Shown here piece after piece: positions 8,238-16,965 of a DNA stretch of 64,000 nt. The DNA is taken from positions 168,146 to 232,145 of the forward strand of contig NZ_PGGM01000010.1 of NCBI RefSeq assembly GCF_003010965.1, in the 5' to 3' direction. A program made the position numbers and the translations under genes. Position 1 is the first letter of the stretch. Every line of letters starts with the position of its first letter. The notes below the pieces were generated by a model, which was not told the DNA's origin, searched no databases, and saw nothing but the letters and a program-made list of their open reading frames with translations. This DNA comes from Phyllobacterium sophorae. Lineage in GTDB: Bacteria > Pseudomonadota > Alphaproteobacteria > Rhizobiales > Rhizobiaceae.

Positions 8238-9566
8238 TCAATCGCGGCGGTAACGGCTGTGGGGACGCGGTATTTGGAGATTGTCGCGCAGCGTCACCCC
8301 CTCATACGCGTCGTGATAAAGACCCCTGCGCTGGAGTTCCGGAACGACCAGATCGACAAAATCGTCAAGATCGCCCGGCAGATAAGAAAACCGCACATTG
8401 AAGCCATCGGCAGCTCCGCTGTTGAACCAATGTTCGAAATGGTCCGCGATATCTGTTGGCGTCCCGACGACCGTGTTGTAACCGGAAGCAAGCCAGCGGT
8501 AGAGATCGCGGATGCTCTTTCCGGTCTCTCTTGCATGAGCCACCAGCAGTTCCTGCCGTGTCTTGTCACCCTCCGTCGGCGGCACTTCTGGCAAAGGACC
8601 GTCGATCGAGTATTTCGACAGGTCCGCTCCCGCCGCGCCAGAAAGCATTGCGACACCGGCTACAGGATGAATAAGATCCTGCAACTGTGCGTACTTGTCC
8701 TCCGCTTCGCTCCGCGTCGCGGCAACGACCGGCGTAACCCCCGGTAGGATCGCGATATGGTCGGGGTCGCGACCGGCGGCCGACGTTCGTGCCCGGACAT
8801 CGTCATAAAATGCAATCGCGCCCGCCAGGTCCGATTGTGCGGTAAAGATAACGTCGGCGAAACTGGCTGCTGCGGTTCGTCCCGCATCGGAGGACCCGGC
8901 TTGCACGATCACCGGATGTCCCTGGGGCGGGCGGGCGACGCCGAGCGGACCCCGGATATTGAACTGCGGGCTTTGATGGTTGAGGACATGCATTTTTTCG
9001 GGAATAAAAAACTTGCCGCTTGCCTTGTCGAACAGAAAGGCGTCGTCATCCCAGCTATCCCACAGGCCCTTGACGATATCGACGAATTCCCTCGCCCGGA
9101 CATAACGAAGCGAATGCAATGGATGTTCGCGTTTGCCGTAATTGAAAGCCTCTGCAGAATTGGAAGAAGTCACTACATTCCATCCCGCTCGGCCCTTGCT
9201 TAGGTAATCGAGCGACGCCAACTGACGCGCAACGGTGTATGGTTCATAGTAGGTGGTGGTTACCGTGCCGACCAGGCCGATGCGGTTCGTCGCAACGGCC
9301 AAGGCCGAAAGCAGGGTTATCGGCTCGAAATCGACGACCCTTGCACTGTAGCTGAGCGTCTCATCATTGAGATTGACCGGAAAAGGAAGCGTATCGGCGA
9401 TGAAGATCGCGTGAAACAGTCCTCGTTCAGCCGTCCTGGCAAAGGCAATCTGCGCGTCGATATCAAGACTGGCTTCGGCGTTCGCCCGTGGATATCGCCA
9501 GCCCGCCGTGTGCTGGCCCGGGGTCTGCAGAAATGCACCGAGTATGAGCTTGTTTCGCCGTGCCAT
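8238..9566 (-). CDS. LLM-class FMN-dependent monooxygenase (NtaA/SnaA/DszA family)
   Basis: Second flavin monooxygenase of the NtaA/DszA family, 442 residues from MARRNKLILGAFLQ. It has the RYPRANAEASLDI segment, FIADTLPFP, the TTTYYEPYTVARQLASLDYLS substrate segment, [10 protein letters not shown], and VIVQAGSSDAGRTAAASFA. There are no Cys and only three Met, so it is sulfur-poor. I chose the start at 9566 because a longer frame to 9617 would begin inside a strong hairpin (9605-9625). Middle gene of the operon binding protein - this gene - second monooxygenase. Confidence 0.87.
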   Translation of the reverse strand: MARRNKLILGAFLQTPGQHTAGWRYPRANAEASLDIDAQIAFARTAERGLFHAIFIADTLPFPVNLNDETLSYSARVVDFEPITLLSALAVATNRIGLVGTVTTTYYEPYTVARQLASLDYLSKGRAGWNVVTSSNSAEAFNYGKREHPLHSLRYVRAREFVDIVKGLWDSWDDDAFLFDKASGKFFIPEKMHVLNHQSPQFNIRGPLGVARPPQGHPVIVQAGSSDAGRTAAASFADVIFTAQSDLAGAIAFYDDVRARTSAAGRDPDHIAILPGVTPVVAATRSEAEDKYAQLQDLIHPVAGVAMLSGAAGADLSKYSIDGPLPEVPPTEGDKTRQELLVAHARETGKSIRDLYRWLASGYNTVVGTPTDIADHFEHWFNSGAADGFNVRFSYLPGDLDDFVDLVVPELQRRGLYHDAYEGVTLRDNLQIPRPHSRYRRD

Positions 9567-9604
9567 GCTGTTCTCGCGGATTGCGGAAATGTCGAAGGAA
9601 AGCG

Positions 9605-9625
9605 ATGCCGGGACCACCCCGGCAT
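9605..9625 (-). terminator. Intercistronic hairpin
   Basis: Perfect 8-bp stem ATGCCGGG / CCCGGCAT with a 5-base loop, just after the binding-protein stop and 39 bp before the monooxygenase start. No T-run follows, so it more likely stabilises or attenuates the transcript, giving more binding protein than enzyme. Confidence 0.45.
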
Positions 9626-9635
9626 GCCTGTGCGA

Positions 9636-11300
9636 TCAGTTCTTGCTGGTGCGCCAGTAGGCTGGCGTATCCCAGCTCGGCCCGGGGACGAAACCTTTCA
9701 CATTTGCCCGCACCGGCACTTGTCCAAGCTGCTGATAGATGATGATGAACGGCGAATTGTCGCGCACCTCTTTCTGAAGATCGAGGTAAGTGGCGGAACG
9801 CTTTGCGGAATTGGCCTCGGTCAGGCCCGATAGCGTTTTTTTGGTCAGCTCCGGGACAAGCCAGTGATCGCGCCAGGCTGCGTTCTTGTTTTTGGAGTTT
9901 TCGCTGTCGTCATCGTTGATCGTAAAGAATGACGCGCTGGCGTGGACGTCAAGGTAATCAGGCGACCATCCAAAGAACACGGCATCGTGCTGACGTCCAC
10001 GAAACCTCGTCTGCAGCTGCGCGCGGTCGAGCGTGTTCAGCTCAACGGTGACACCTGCTTCACCGAAGGTGGACTGCAATGACTGGCTGACTTCTCTGTC
10101 CGGCGAACGACTGGATACGTCGAGCCTGAGCTTGAAGCCGTCCTTATAGCCTGCTGCCTTGAGCAGCGCCTTTGCTTTCGCGATGTCAAGCGTGTAGGGC
10201 GTTTCGTCCAGGGAGCCGCCCGAGCCGCTGCCCCAAAAACTCTGATGAACAGTTGCCTGCCCCTTCAGGATGTTCTTTGTTATACCGTCATAGTCGATCG
10301 CCCACCGCAAGGCTTGCTGTACTTTGGCATCGCCGAGCGGCTTTACCGCCTGATTGAGCGCGATATAGTTCACGTCAGTCTTGGGTGTCGAAATGATCGT
10401 TATATCCGCGTTCGTCGACAGCGCCTGTATTTGGTCGGCAGTCAGATTGCGTGCGATATCCACATCGCCCTTCTCGAGCAAAAGACGCTGGGTCGCCGCT
10501 TCCGGAATATGGCGCAGAACGACATTCTTCAGCGGCACGCTTTCGCGCTTGTAGTGCGGGTTAGCCGCAAGGACAACGGCCTCATTCGGGGTCCACCCAG
10601 CAAGCTGATACGGCCCGGAACCTGCTGTATTTTTCTTTAGCCAGCCGTAACCCAGATCACCATCGCTCTGATGCTTCAGGACTTCCTGCTTGTCTACGAC
10701 TGACGAAACCGTAGATGAAAGAACCTTCAGAAACAGGTCCGGGGCGTAAGGCTTGTCGAGCTTGAGGACGAGCGTTTTCTCATTAAGCTGGCTAACGTGG
10801 TCATCGATGTTGTCCTTCGACCATCCGAACTGCGTCAGGTAAAAAACCGGAGTCTTGTCGAGACGCAAGACACGTTGCAGCGAAAAGGCGGCATCTTCAG
10901 CGGTCAGGCTGCGTCCGGAGGAAAAATATAAACCGTCGCGTATCTTGAACGTGAATGTAAGACCGTCATCGGAAATCGTCCATGACTCAACTGCTCCGCC
11001 TATTGGCTTTGTAAAGTCCGATGGATCGAACGTTATCAAACGCTCATAAACGTTGTTGACCACCTCCCCCCCGGTTGCTTCATAGACTTCCGCAGGATCC
11101 AGCGTGATCAGATCACTGATATATTTTGCCACGACGAGAGTACCGGAAGGGGTCTGGGCAACTGCCTGGGGCGCGCTCAAAGCGAAAGGCGCACCAACTA
11201 TGAACAGAAATCCAAATGCTGTGGATCTCAGGAAGTAACCCCCGCGGGCCGTTCGTGACGATATGGCGCGAAATGGACGTGCTCGAAAAAATGGATGCAT
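9636..11300 (-). CDS. Peptide-type ABC transporter binding protein (SBP_bac_5), free of Cys and Met
   Basis: Secreted binding protein of the DppA/OppA family, about 554 residues. Signal peptide with a long basic N-region (MHPFFRARPFRAISSR) and cleavage likely after QAVAQ. The mature protein has the family blocks LDPAEVYEATGG, NNVYERLI, GSGPYQLAGW and the C-terminal lobe with DYLDVHASASFF. After the start Met I find no Met and no Cys, an extreme composition known from sulfate-starvation proteins. The start at 11300 is supported by AGGAGA 7 bases upstream; an in-frame start at 11354 lacks one. Heads the operon with the two monooxygenases. The DppBC-type permeases at the left edge are the likely partners. 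Confidence 0.9.
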   Translation of the reverse strand: MHPFFRARPFRAISSRTARGGYFLRSTAFGFLFIVGAPFALSAPQAVAQTPSGTLVVAKYISDLITLDPAEVYEATGGEVVNNVYERLITFDPSDFTKPIGGAVESWTISDDGLTFTFKIRDGLYFSSGRSLTAEDAAFSLQRVLRLDKTPVFYLTQFGWSKDNIDDHVSQLNEKTLVLKLDKPYAPDLFLKVLSSTVSSVVDKQEVLKHQSDGDLGYGWLKKNTAGSGPYQLAGWTPNEAVVLAANPHYKRESVPLKNVVLRHIPEAATQRLLLEKGDVDIARNLTADQIQALSTNADITIISTPKTDVNYIALNQAVKPLGDAKVQQALRWAIDYDGITKNILKGQATVHQSFWGSGSGGSLDETPYTLDIAKAKALLKAAGYKDGFKLRLDVSSRSPDREVSQSLQSTFGEAGVTVELNTLDRAQLQTRFRGRQHDAVFFGWSPDYLDVHASASFFTINDDDSENSKNKNAAWRDHWLVPELTKKTLSGLTEANSAKRSATYLDLQKEVRDNSPFIIIYQQLGQVPVRANVKGFVPGPSWDTPAYWRTSKN

Positions 11301-11723
11301 TTTGGTCTCCTGAGTTGCACTCGACGTAGCCTCGGGAGTCAAAACAAGCATCATTTGTCCCGCCTATCCCCCGTTCCGCGCTTCAGTGTGAAGCATGGCA
11401 GGCGAAGCGTAGATTTTTGAGAGCAAGATTGATAACATTTTTGATCTCATTTTCGAGCTGACTGAGAAAGTTCATGCCAATTTCGGCAGCATTGCTACAT
11501 CATTTTACAAGATCCCCTCTTTCCCACGCGCCGAAGCCGCGGCATGCGATTGACGGGATTGGTAACGATCATGCCGGTGTGCTCGCTTAAGCTGGAACGT
11601 AGCTAATCTTGCGTTCCGACGAGCGATGATTGGGCCGGCTGATCAAGCCGACCTCGAGAGCACACGCGGCCGAGCGGATGCGTTCTGAACCAATGCGGAC
11701 CCCGCCTGCGTTGCTGCTGTGCA
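11301..11723. other. Intergenic region with promoter of the binding-protein operon
   Basis: Holds the shared motif copy at 11429-11443 in an AT-rich stretch and, further right, the tail beyond the phzF-like stop. No convincing gene. Confidence 0.5.
11429..11443. promoter_or_regulatory. Shared 15-bp motif, copy 4 (upstream of binding-protein operon)
   Basis: TTGATAACATTTTTG, matching copy 1 at 12 of 15 positions, about 130 bp before the binding-protein start. Weakest of the four copies on its own; its position gives it weight. Confidence 0.35.
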
Positions 11724-12599
11724 TCACAGATGCAGCATACCGCGAAACACCACGACACCTGAGCCAGAAAGTTCGGGGTCAGGGTCAAGTCGCACCTGCA
11801 GAAAGCTTTTCCGCCCCATGCGGGTGCCCTGTTCGATCAGCAGCTTGCTTCCGTTTGTCAGCAAACCGATCGAGCCCAAATATGCGCACAACGGCCCCGC
11901 CGCCGTTCCGGTTGCCGAGTCTTCCCAAAGTCCCATCGCGGGGTTGAAGAAGCGAGCGTAAGCGGTCGTCGGATCGGCGGCGTCAAATGCATAGAGATAG
12001 CACCCCTGCGCGCCTGCAGGACCGAGCACCTGGATCAGCTTTCCTGCCGAGGGTTCGGCGCGATCGACGGATTGCCGATCGCGCGCCCGGACCATGAGAT
12101 GGGCCGCGCCGGTATCAGCGGCGCGTGGCGCTGGATCCGAGCAAAGGTCAGCAGTGTTCAACCCAAGGGCCTCCCCCAGAGTATCCAATGAGCTCAGCGG
12201 AGGTGACAACTTCAGGGGTGCTTGCTTCATCCGGCCATGGATGCGGCCATCGCGCGCTTCGATCGCAATGGGCAATATTTCGTCGCCGATCTCCTGCCGG
12301 AATGTTTTCGGTGTCGTCAGCTCACCGAGCTGACCGTCATATCCAAGCCATAACCAGGCTCCCAGAGCGTTGTGGCGGGTTCCGAAAACCTCTGCTCCGC
12401 TGGCGGTGAAGGACCGAAGCTTCCAGTCAGCACGATCACTTTTCAAGACAAAGGTTGTTTCCGACTGGTTGAATTCGCGCGCGATGCGGCGAAGAACGTC
12501 ATCCTCGATGTGGTCGGCTCCTTCGACCACGGCGAGAGGATTGCCGTTCAGCGGCGCGTCGGCAAAAACGTCGACCAGACCTGCGATGAGATTGACCAT
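11724..12599 (-). CDS. PhzF-family isomerase-like protein
   Basis: Cytoplasmic enzyme of the PhzF / diaminopimelate-epimerase fold, 291 residues. The N-terminal block VDVFADAPLNGNPLAVVEGAD and the QSETTFVL segment carry the family's catalytic Glu region (about residues 44-50). The family's usual CGHATLG block appears as FGTRHNALGAW here, so the common Cys-Gly is replaced by Thr-Arg, which is odd. The C-terminal block has the usual glycine loop (EDSATGTAAGPLCAYL). A ribosome site AAGGAC lies 6 bases before the ATG. Divergent from a GcvA-like LysR gene, which probably controls it. Substrate unknown. Confidence 0.85.
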   Translation of the reverse strand: MVNLIAGLVDVFADAPLNGNPLAVVEGADHIEDDVLRRIAREFNQSETTFVLKSDRADWKLRSFTASGAEVFGTRHNALGAWLWLGYDGQLGELTTPKTFRQEIGDEILPIAIEARDGRIHGRMKQAPLKLSPPLSSLDTLGEALGLNTADLCSDPAPRAADTGAAHLMVRARDRQSVDRAEPSAGKLIQVLGPAGAQGCYLYAFDAADPTTAYARFFNPAMGLWEDSATGTAAGPLCAYLGSIGLLTNGSKLLIEQGTRMGRKSFLQVRLDPDPELSGSGVVVFRGMLHL

Positions 12600-12708
12600 A
12601 ATTTGTCCTTGTGAGATGAGTGGAAATCACTTGTGTCGCAGAGGATATGCTGGTGGCAGCGAGACTGCAAAATCGCATTTCTCATGTCTAAGGTGAAACG
12701 GATTCATC

Positions 12709-13604
12709 ATGACAGGATCAGATATGCCGCCCCTGACGGCTCTTCGCGCTTTCGAAGCGACCGCTCGCCTCAGCAGCTTCAAAGCGGCGGCGGCGGAGCT
12801 GTTCGTCACGCCCACAGCCATCAGCCATCAGATCCGGCAGCTTGAAGAATATCTGGGATTGCGCGTGCTCGATCGAACACCGCGCAGTGTAAAGCTTACG
12901 TCCAAGGGCAAGGAACTCTATGAGGCGACAGTGTCCGGTTTCGGCGAGATCCGTCGATCGGTCACCCGTCTTCGCGAATTCGAAAACCCCAAGGCCTTGA
13001 CGCTGTCTGCGACCACGGCATTCCTGAGCCATTGGCTGGTCCCGCGTCTGGCCGAAATCCGCCGTGTTCTACCGGAACTGGATCTGCGCTTGCATGCCTC
13101 CGAAACGATGGTGAAATTACAACCGGGCGAAATCGATGTGGCAATCCGCTATGGCAAGGGGCCGTTCGCAGGTGTCGAGGCAACTCCGCTGAAGATCGAT
13201 GTTTTCGCCCCGGTGTGCAGTCCCGGATTGAATATGATGAACCCTGAAGACATTCATCGTGTGGCGCTCATTCATGTCGATGGCCGCACCTCACCGCTGC
13301 CGCTACCGGACTGGCCACGCTGGTGCGCAGAAGCTGGTATCAGCGGCGTGAACACCACGGCCGGTCTGGGTTTTCCAACGGCTTGCACGCCATGCAGGCG
13401 GCCATCGCCGGACAGGGCGTGGCGATTGTCAGTCTGGTACTGGCGGCAGACGCCCTCGCCTCGGGCCTGCTGGTCCAGCCTTTCCGTCACATCCTGCCCG
13501 GCGACATCTACCATTTCGTCAGCGCGCCTGCCGTCAGCAGCTGCTCCGACGTCGAAGCGCTACGCCAATGGATCCGGATCGAACTGGACGCCCCGCGTTC
13601 TTAG
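12709..13604 (+). pseudogene. GcvA-like LysR regulator with a frameshift
   Basis: LysR-type regulator, about 298 residues when repaired. The N-terminal helix-turn-helix (ALRAFEATARLSSFKAAAAEL, TPTAISHQIRQLEEYLG) is intact, followed by the substrate-binding domain typical of GcvA relatives (LSATTAFLSHWLVPRL, GEIDVAIRYGKG). Near 13370 the frame breaks: after TTAGLGF the family sequence FSNGLHAMQAAIAGQGVAI continues one base over, ending at 13604. Adding one base in the GGGTTTT run restores a normal-length protein. Either a real loss or a base-calling error. Divergent from the phzF-like gene with about 110 bp between them. Confidence 0.8.
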
Positions 13605-13796
13605 ACCTCAACATGCACGTCAGTCTTGCAAACGTCGCCACCGGACTACTTTGTGAATGGCAGTAAACTCGACCGCAAAGAAGTTTTAGGCAACGGTCGA
13701 ACATTGAAAGCATATTTCTGGTCACAATCCTGTTGGTCACGAATGATAGGCATCAAGCTTAATGGTGGTGATCGCAACAGGGACAGACCGGTGCAT

Positions 13797-13934
13797 ATGA
13801 ACGATCTCTCCAAATACGACGATCTGGATGAAGACGACGAGGCAGCGTGGTCTTGTCACTCGTGTCCCATCAAATATCTGAGCGTATTGGCCATCGGAGT
13901 TGCGTTCGCGGTTTTGGTGGCCAAGATAATTTAA
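13797..13934 (+). CDS. Possible 45-residue membrane protein
   Basis: Short frame starting MNDLSKYDDLDEDDEAAW, an acidic N-terminus, then CHSCPIKYLSVLAIGVAFAV, which has two Cys before a single membrane helix, ending AKII. AGGGAC lies about 13 bases upstream of the ATG. The acidic-head-plus-helix layout is common among real small membrane proteins, but I recognise no family. Confidence 0.35.
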   Translation: MNDLSKYDDLDEDDEAAWSCHSCPIKYLSVLAIGVAFAVLVAKII

Positions 13935-14456
13935 GAGCGGCGCTCCAAGCCACTTAAAGGTTACGAGCACCGATGCTTGACCCGGTCTGAAGACGGCTTA
14001 CAGCCACAAGGTTTTGGGCGCTGATATGCTCGCGACGAGATTCTGTCCCACAGCTTTGCTATCGAAAAGCGGTTGCGTGCTATGCTGCTCTCACCGGCTC
14101 TCCAGACGAGAGCGGGGCACGCCGCCACGGAGCCTTGCTCGCGATGCGCATTACTGCATCATGGCTTGGTCAAAGAACCTGCCGCATACAAGTACGCGAG
14201 AACATTGTCTCGAGACACGCAGGCTCTCCTCAGCATAGACGTCAGCGATCATCGCGTCACCTCCCGGATGATTGGCCACCGGCCGCTTGGAATAGTTGTC
14301 ACAAACGCAAACGAGGCGATGACAGTAACGGGAGAGTTTGCAATCAATGGTCAACAGGTAGAATATTCTAGTTTTTCCCTATAAAAGGAATTCTTTCTAA
14401 CGCCCTTATTGTGAGGGGCTCTGCTACGCTTCAGTTCTATTCAAATGGAGCCATGC
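13935..14456. other. Non-coding stretch before the sulfate-binding protein gene
   Basis: No credible gene. The last 100 bp are AT-rich and contain GAATATTC at about 14361 and a TATAAA run at about 14381, a likely promoter area for the sulfate-binding protein gene. Confidence 0.4.
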
Positions 14457-15485
14457 ATGAAACATTCCCGACTTTCTCTATCACTGGCGGCGGCGTTGCT
14501 TACAGCGACGATTGCGTTGCAGCCAATGTCTGCTGCCATTGCGGACACCACCCTTTTGAATGTGTCGTACGACCCGACACGCGAATTCTACAAAGATTTC
14601 AACACGGCGTTCGCAGCTAAATGGAAGGCCGACACGGGTGAAACAGTGACAATCCAGGCGTCGCACGGCGGTTCGGGTAAACAAGCCCGCGCTGTTATTG
14701 ACGGGCTTGACGCCGATGTGGTGACGCTGGCGCTTGAAAGCGATATTTCAGCCATCGCCAAGACCAACAAGATCAATCCTGACTGGCGCACCAAGTATCC
14801 GCACAATTCGGCTCCCTACACGTCGACAATTGTCTTTCTTGTGCGCAAGGGCAATCCGAAGGACATCAAGGATTGGGGCGACCTCGTCAAGGATGGTGTA
14901 GAAGTCATCACGCCGAATCCCAAGACCTCCGGCGGTGCACGCTGGAACTATCTGGCGGCGTGGGCCTGGGCCTACGGCCAATATGGCGGTGATGAAGCCA
15001 AGATCAAGGACTATATCGGCGCGCTGTTCCAGCACGTTCCGGTCCTTGACACCGGTGCCCGCGGTTCAACGACCACCTTCGCTCAGCGTGAACTTGGCGA
15101 CGTGCTGCTGGCCTGGGAAAACGAAGCCTATCTTTCGCTGGCCGAGTTCGGCGCCGGCAAGTTTGATATCGTGGTTCCGCCACAGTCGATTCTGGCCGAG
15201 CCACCGGTTGCCATCGTTGACGCAAATGTCGACGCGAAAGGCACGCGCAAAACGGCAGAAGCCTATCTTCAGTATCTTTATTCGGAAGAGGGTCAGACAC
15301 TGGCGGCCAAGCACTTCTATCGTCCGGCAGAACCGGAATTGGTCCCGGCCGACCTCGTGAAGAAATTACCGGAGTTGAAACTGGTGACGATCGATGATCC
15401 AATCTTCGGTGGATGGGCGAAAGCACAGCCCTACCACTTCGGAGATGGCGGAACGTTTGACCAGATTTATAAGCCGAAACAGTAA
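14457..15485 (+). CDS. Sulfate/thiosulfate-binding periplasmic protein (Sbp/CysP family)
   Basis: Secreted binding protein for sulfate or thiosulfate, 342 residues. The signal peptide ([15 protein letters not shown]) ends near AIADTT. Mature marks of the Sbp family: [35 protein letters not shown] (sulfate-contacting loop), DVVTLAL, and [15 protein letters not shown]. The mature protein has no Cys and no Met. The start at 14457 follows TGGAGC by 7 bases. No cysTWA genes follow, so it must serve permeases encoded elsewhere. Confidence 0.92.
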   Translation: MKHSRLSLSLAAALLTATIALQPMSAAIADTTLLNVSYDPTREFYKDFNTAFAAKWKADTGETVTIQASHGGSGKQARAVIDGLDADVVTLALESDISAIAKTNKINPDWRTKYPHNSAPYTSTIVFLVRKGNPKDIKDWGDLVKDGVEVITPNPKTSGGARWNYLAAWAWAYGQYGGDEAKIKDYIGALFQHVPVLDTGARGSTTTFAQRELGDVLLAWENEAYLSLAEFGAGKFDIVVPPQSILAEPPVAIVDANVDAKGTRKTAEAYLQYLYSEEGQTLAAKHFYRPAEPELVPADLVKKLPELKLVTIDDPIFGGWAKAQPYHFGDGGTFDQIYKPKQ

Positions 15486-15496
15486 CAGCATGATAT

Positions 15497-15519
15497 CCAA
15501 CCTCGCGAAAGCGGGTTGG
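15497..15519 (+). terminator. Hairpin after the sulfate-binding protein gene
   Basis: CCAACC-T-CGC, loop GAAA, GCG-GGTTGG: a 9-bp stem with one bulge and a GNRA tetraloop, 11 bp after the stop. The following T-run is weak. Confidence 0.5.
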
Positions 15520-15828
15520 CGGTTTAAGAGGCCGAGTGTCATTCCAGGATTTGGATTGACGCTCGGCTTCACTCTTGAAACCAACAAGGTAGGGACGGTT
15601 CTGAACATACCAACCTGACCAACGTGCCGCGAAATCCAGGCATAATGGGAAATCCTCCGACTACGCTTGGGCGACGAATGTGGGGTCGATCCGCGGATGA
15701 GAGATGGAATGTTCGGCTTTGAGCCCCATCTTCTCTTCACATTGTGGCCTGTGGTGCTGCCGTTCAGGCTGATGGTAAACGCAGTCAGCATTGAAACCGC
15801 CACAAACATCAAGGAAGGAACCGCAGTA
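15520..15828. other. Intergenic stretch
   Basis: No credible gene; may include the upstream end of the IS110 relic that follows. Confidence 0.3.
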
Positions 15829-16155
15829 TGAAACATTAGACGAGACTCGACATATCGGTGGAGAGACCTCGTTTGTATCCTTGACGAAACAAGCAAGGTT
15901 TGTCGCGAGGTGAAAGTTACCAGTCACCCAGTTGTCTGATGGAAGTCTTGAAGGACCGGGCCTGGAAGATCGAACGGATCGGTCTTGAAGCCGGACCATG
16001 GTCGCAATGGCCGTTCGAGGCCTTGCCAAAGCCGGCCTGGCGGTAATCTGCATCGAGACGCGTTACACAATGCATTCCTGAAAGCCCAGCCGAACAAGAC
16101 CGATCGCAATGATGCCCGCGGCATTGCGCAGATGATGCGGGTCAACCTGTTTTGC
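15829..16155 (+). pseudogene. Decayed N-terminal fragment of an IS110-family transposase
   Basis: Begins ATGAAACAT and reads, across several frames, the start of an IS110 transposase: CILDETSKVCREVKVTSHP, then MEVLKDRAWKIERIGLEAGP, KAGLAVICIETRY, and AFLKAQPNKTDRNDARGIAQ followed by MMRVNLF. The DRND segment is part of the DEDD catalytic set. There is a stop at codon 4, at least three frameshifts, and the last two thirds of the gene are absent. It ends exactly where a porin gene on the other strand is cut. Confidence 0.75.
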
Positions 16156-16336
16156 CGCTGATCTTCAGGCAGGTTTCGGTCCCCGGAATGTAGAAGAAGC
16201 CAGCGCCGTAAGCGTCGCAAACGCGAACGTATTCGACGGGTTCTGGTTCAGCGACAACGACTGCGTCTGCAGCACGTGCGCCGGTTACTGCAACGAGGGC
16301 TGCAGCGGAGCCGAGTAGAAGGCCCTTAATATTCAT
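16142..16336 (-). pseudogene. Truncated Omp2-type porin (N-terminus only)
   Basis: The first about 60 residues of a Brucellaceae Omp2a/Omp2b-type outer-membrane porin: start [20 protein letters not shown] with its signal peptide cut after ARA, then [19 protein letters not shown] and TETCLKISG. The match ends at ISG and is replaced by IS110-derived sequence and a stop. The remaining about 300 residues of barrel are missing. The promoter region upstream (16337-16560, very AT-rich) seems intact, so a short secreted peptide could still be made. Confidence 0.8.
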
Positions 16337-16593
16337 AATTTCTCTCCATGAAAGTCGTAGTGACACGCATCGATTAACCCGACTGCTACAGTAGAGTCAA
16401 AGAACATCTTATGATGTTTTGGAGCAATCTGCGTCACAATTTCGGTATGTTGCAATTATGCCACATGATGATAAATACAGATATGACTCCAGTAAATATA
16501 CTATTAGACGAAAGTTTTATAATGCATGAAAAAATAAGTATATCTCACTCAGAGGTAGCAAGTCGTTGGTAATTGTTCATTGACGCATGCATT

Positions 16594-16965
16594 TTATGTT
16601 TCTTGGCTTTGGGTCGGGAAGATCGTATCCCGCGCGCGCAAAAAAACCTTCTCCATTTGCCAATGTTCGTTGGTGTAACGGGAATCGATGGCCCACTCGT
16701 CCCAGCCGTGATGGCGACGCAATTCACCGAGCAAACCAGACGCGAGAATCGCCTGCTTTTCGACAGGAACAGGCCGGTCGCAGTCTGGCCCGACATAGAT
16801 CGCATCGTCAGCGCAATAGAGTTCACACATGAAGCACGTCTGGCAGTCGTTCTGTCGCGCTATAAACGGAGAGTTGCCGGTGCCGATTTCAAGAACGTTG
16901 GTCGGGCATATTTCGACACAAGAATTGCAGCCGGAACAACGCTCATCGATGACGAGCTCGATCAT
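16594..16965 (-). CDS. Ferredoxin with two 4Fe-4S motifs, partner of the FAD protein
   Basis: Cytoplasmic electron carrier, 123 residues. Two cluster motifs: CSGCNSCVEICPTN (residues 10-23) and CQTCFMCELYC (about 41-51), then a 70-residue tail ending in QSQET. Its ATG overlaps the stop of the FAD-dependent oxidoreductase gene (ATGA), so the two are translated together. Such ferredoxin/FAD pairs, recalling the two subunits of APS reductase, occur next to sulfonate transporters. It probably feeds electrons to, or takes them from, the FAD protein. Confidence 0.85.
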   Translation of the reverse strand: MIELVIDERCSGCNSCVEICPTNVLEIGTGNSPFIARQNDCQTCFMCELYCADDAIYVGPDCDRPVPVEKQAILASGLLGELRRHHGWDEWAIDSRYTNEHWQMEKVFLRARDTIFPTQSQET

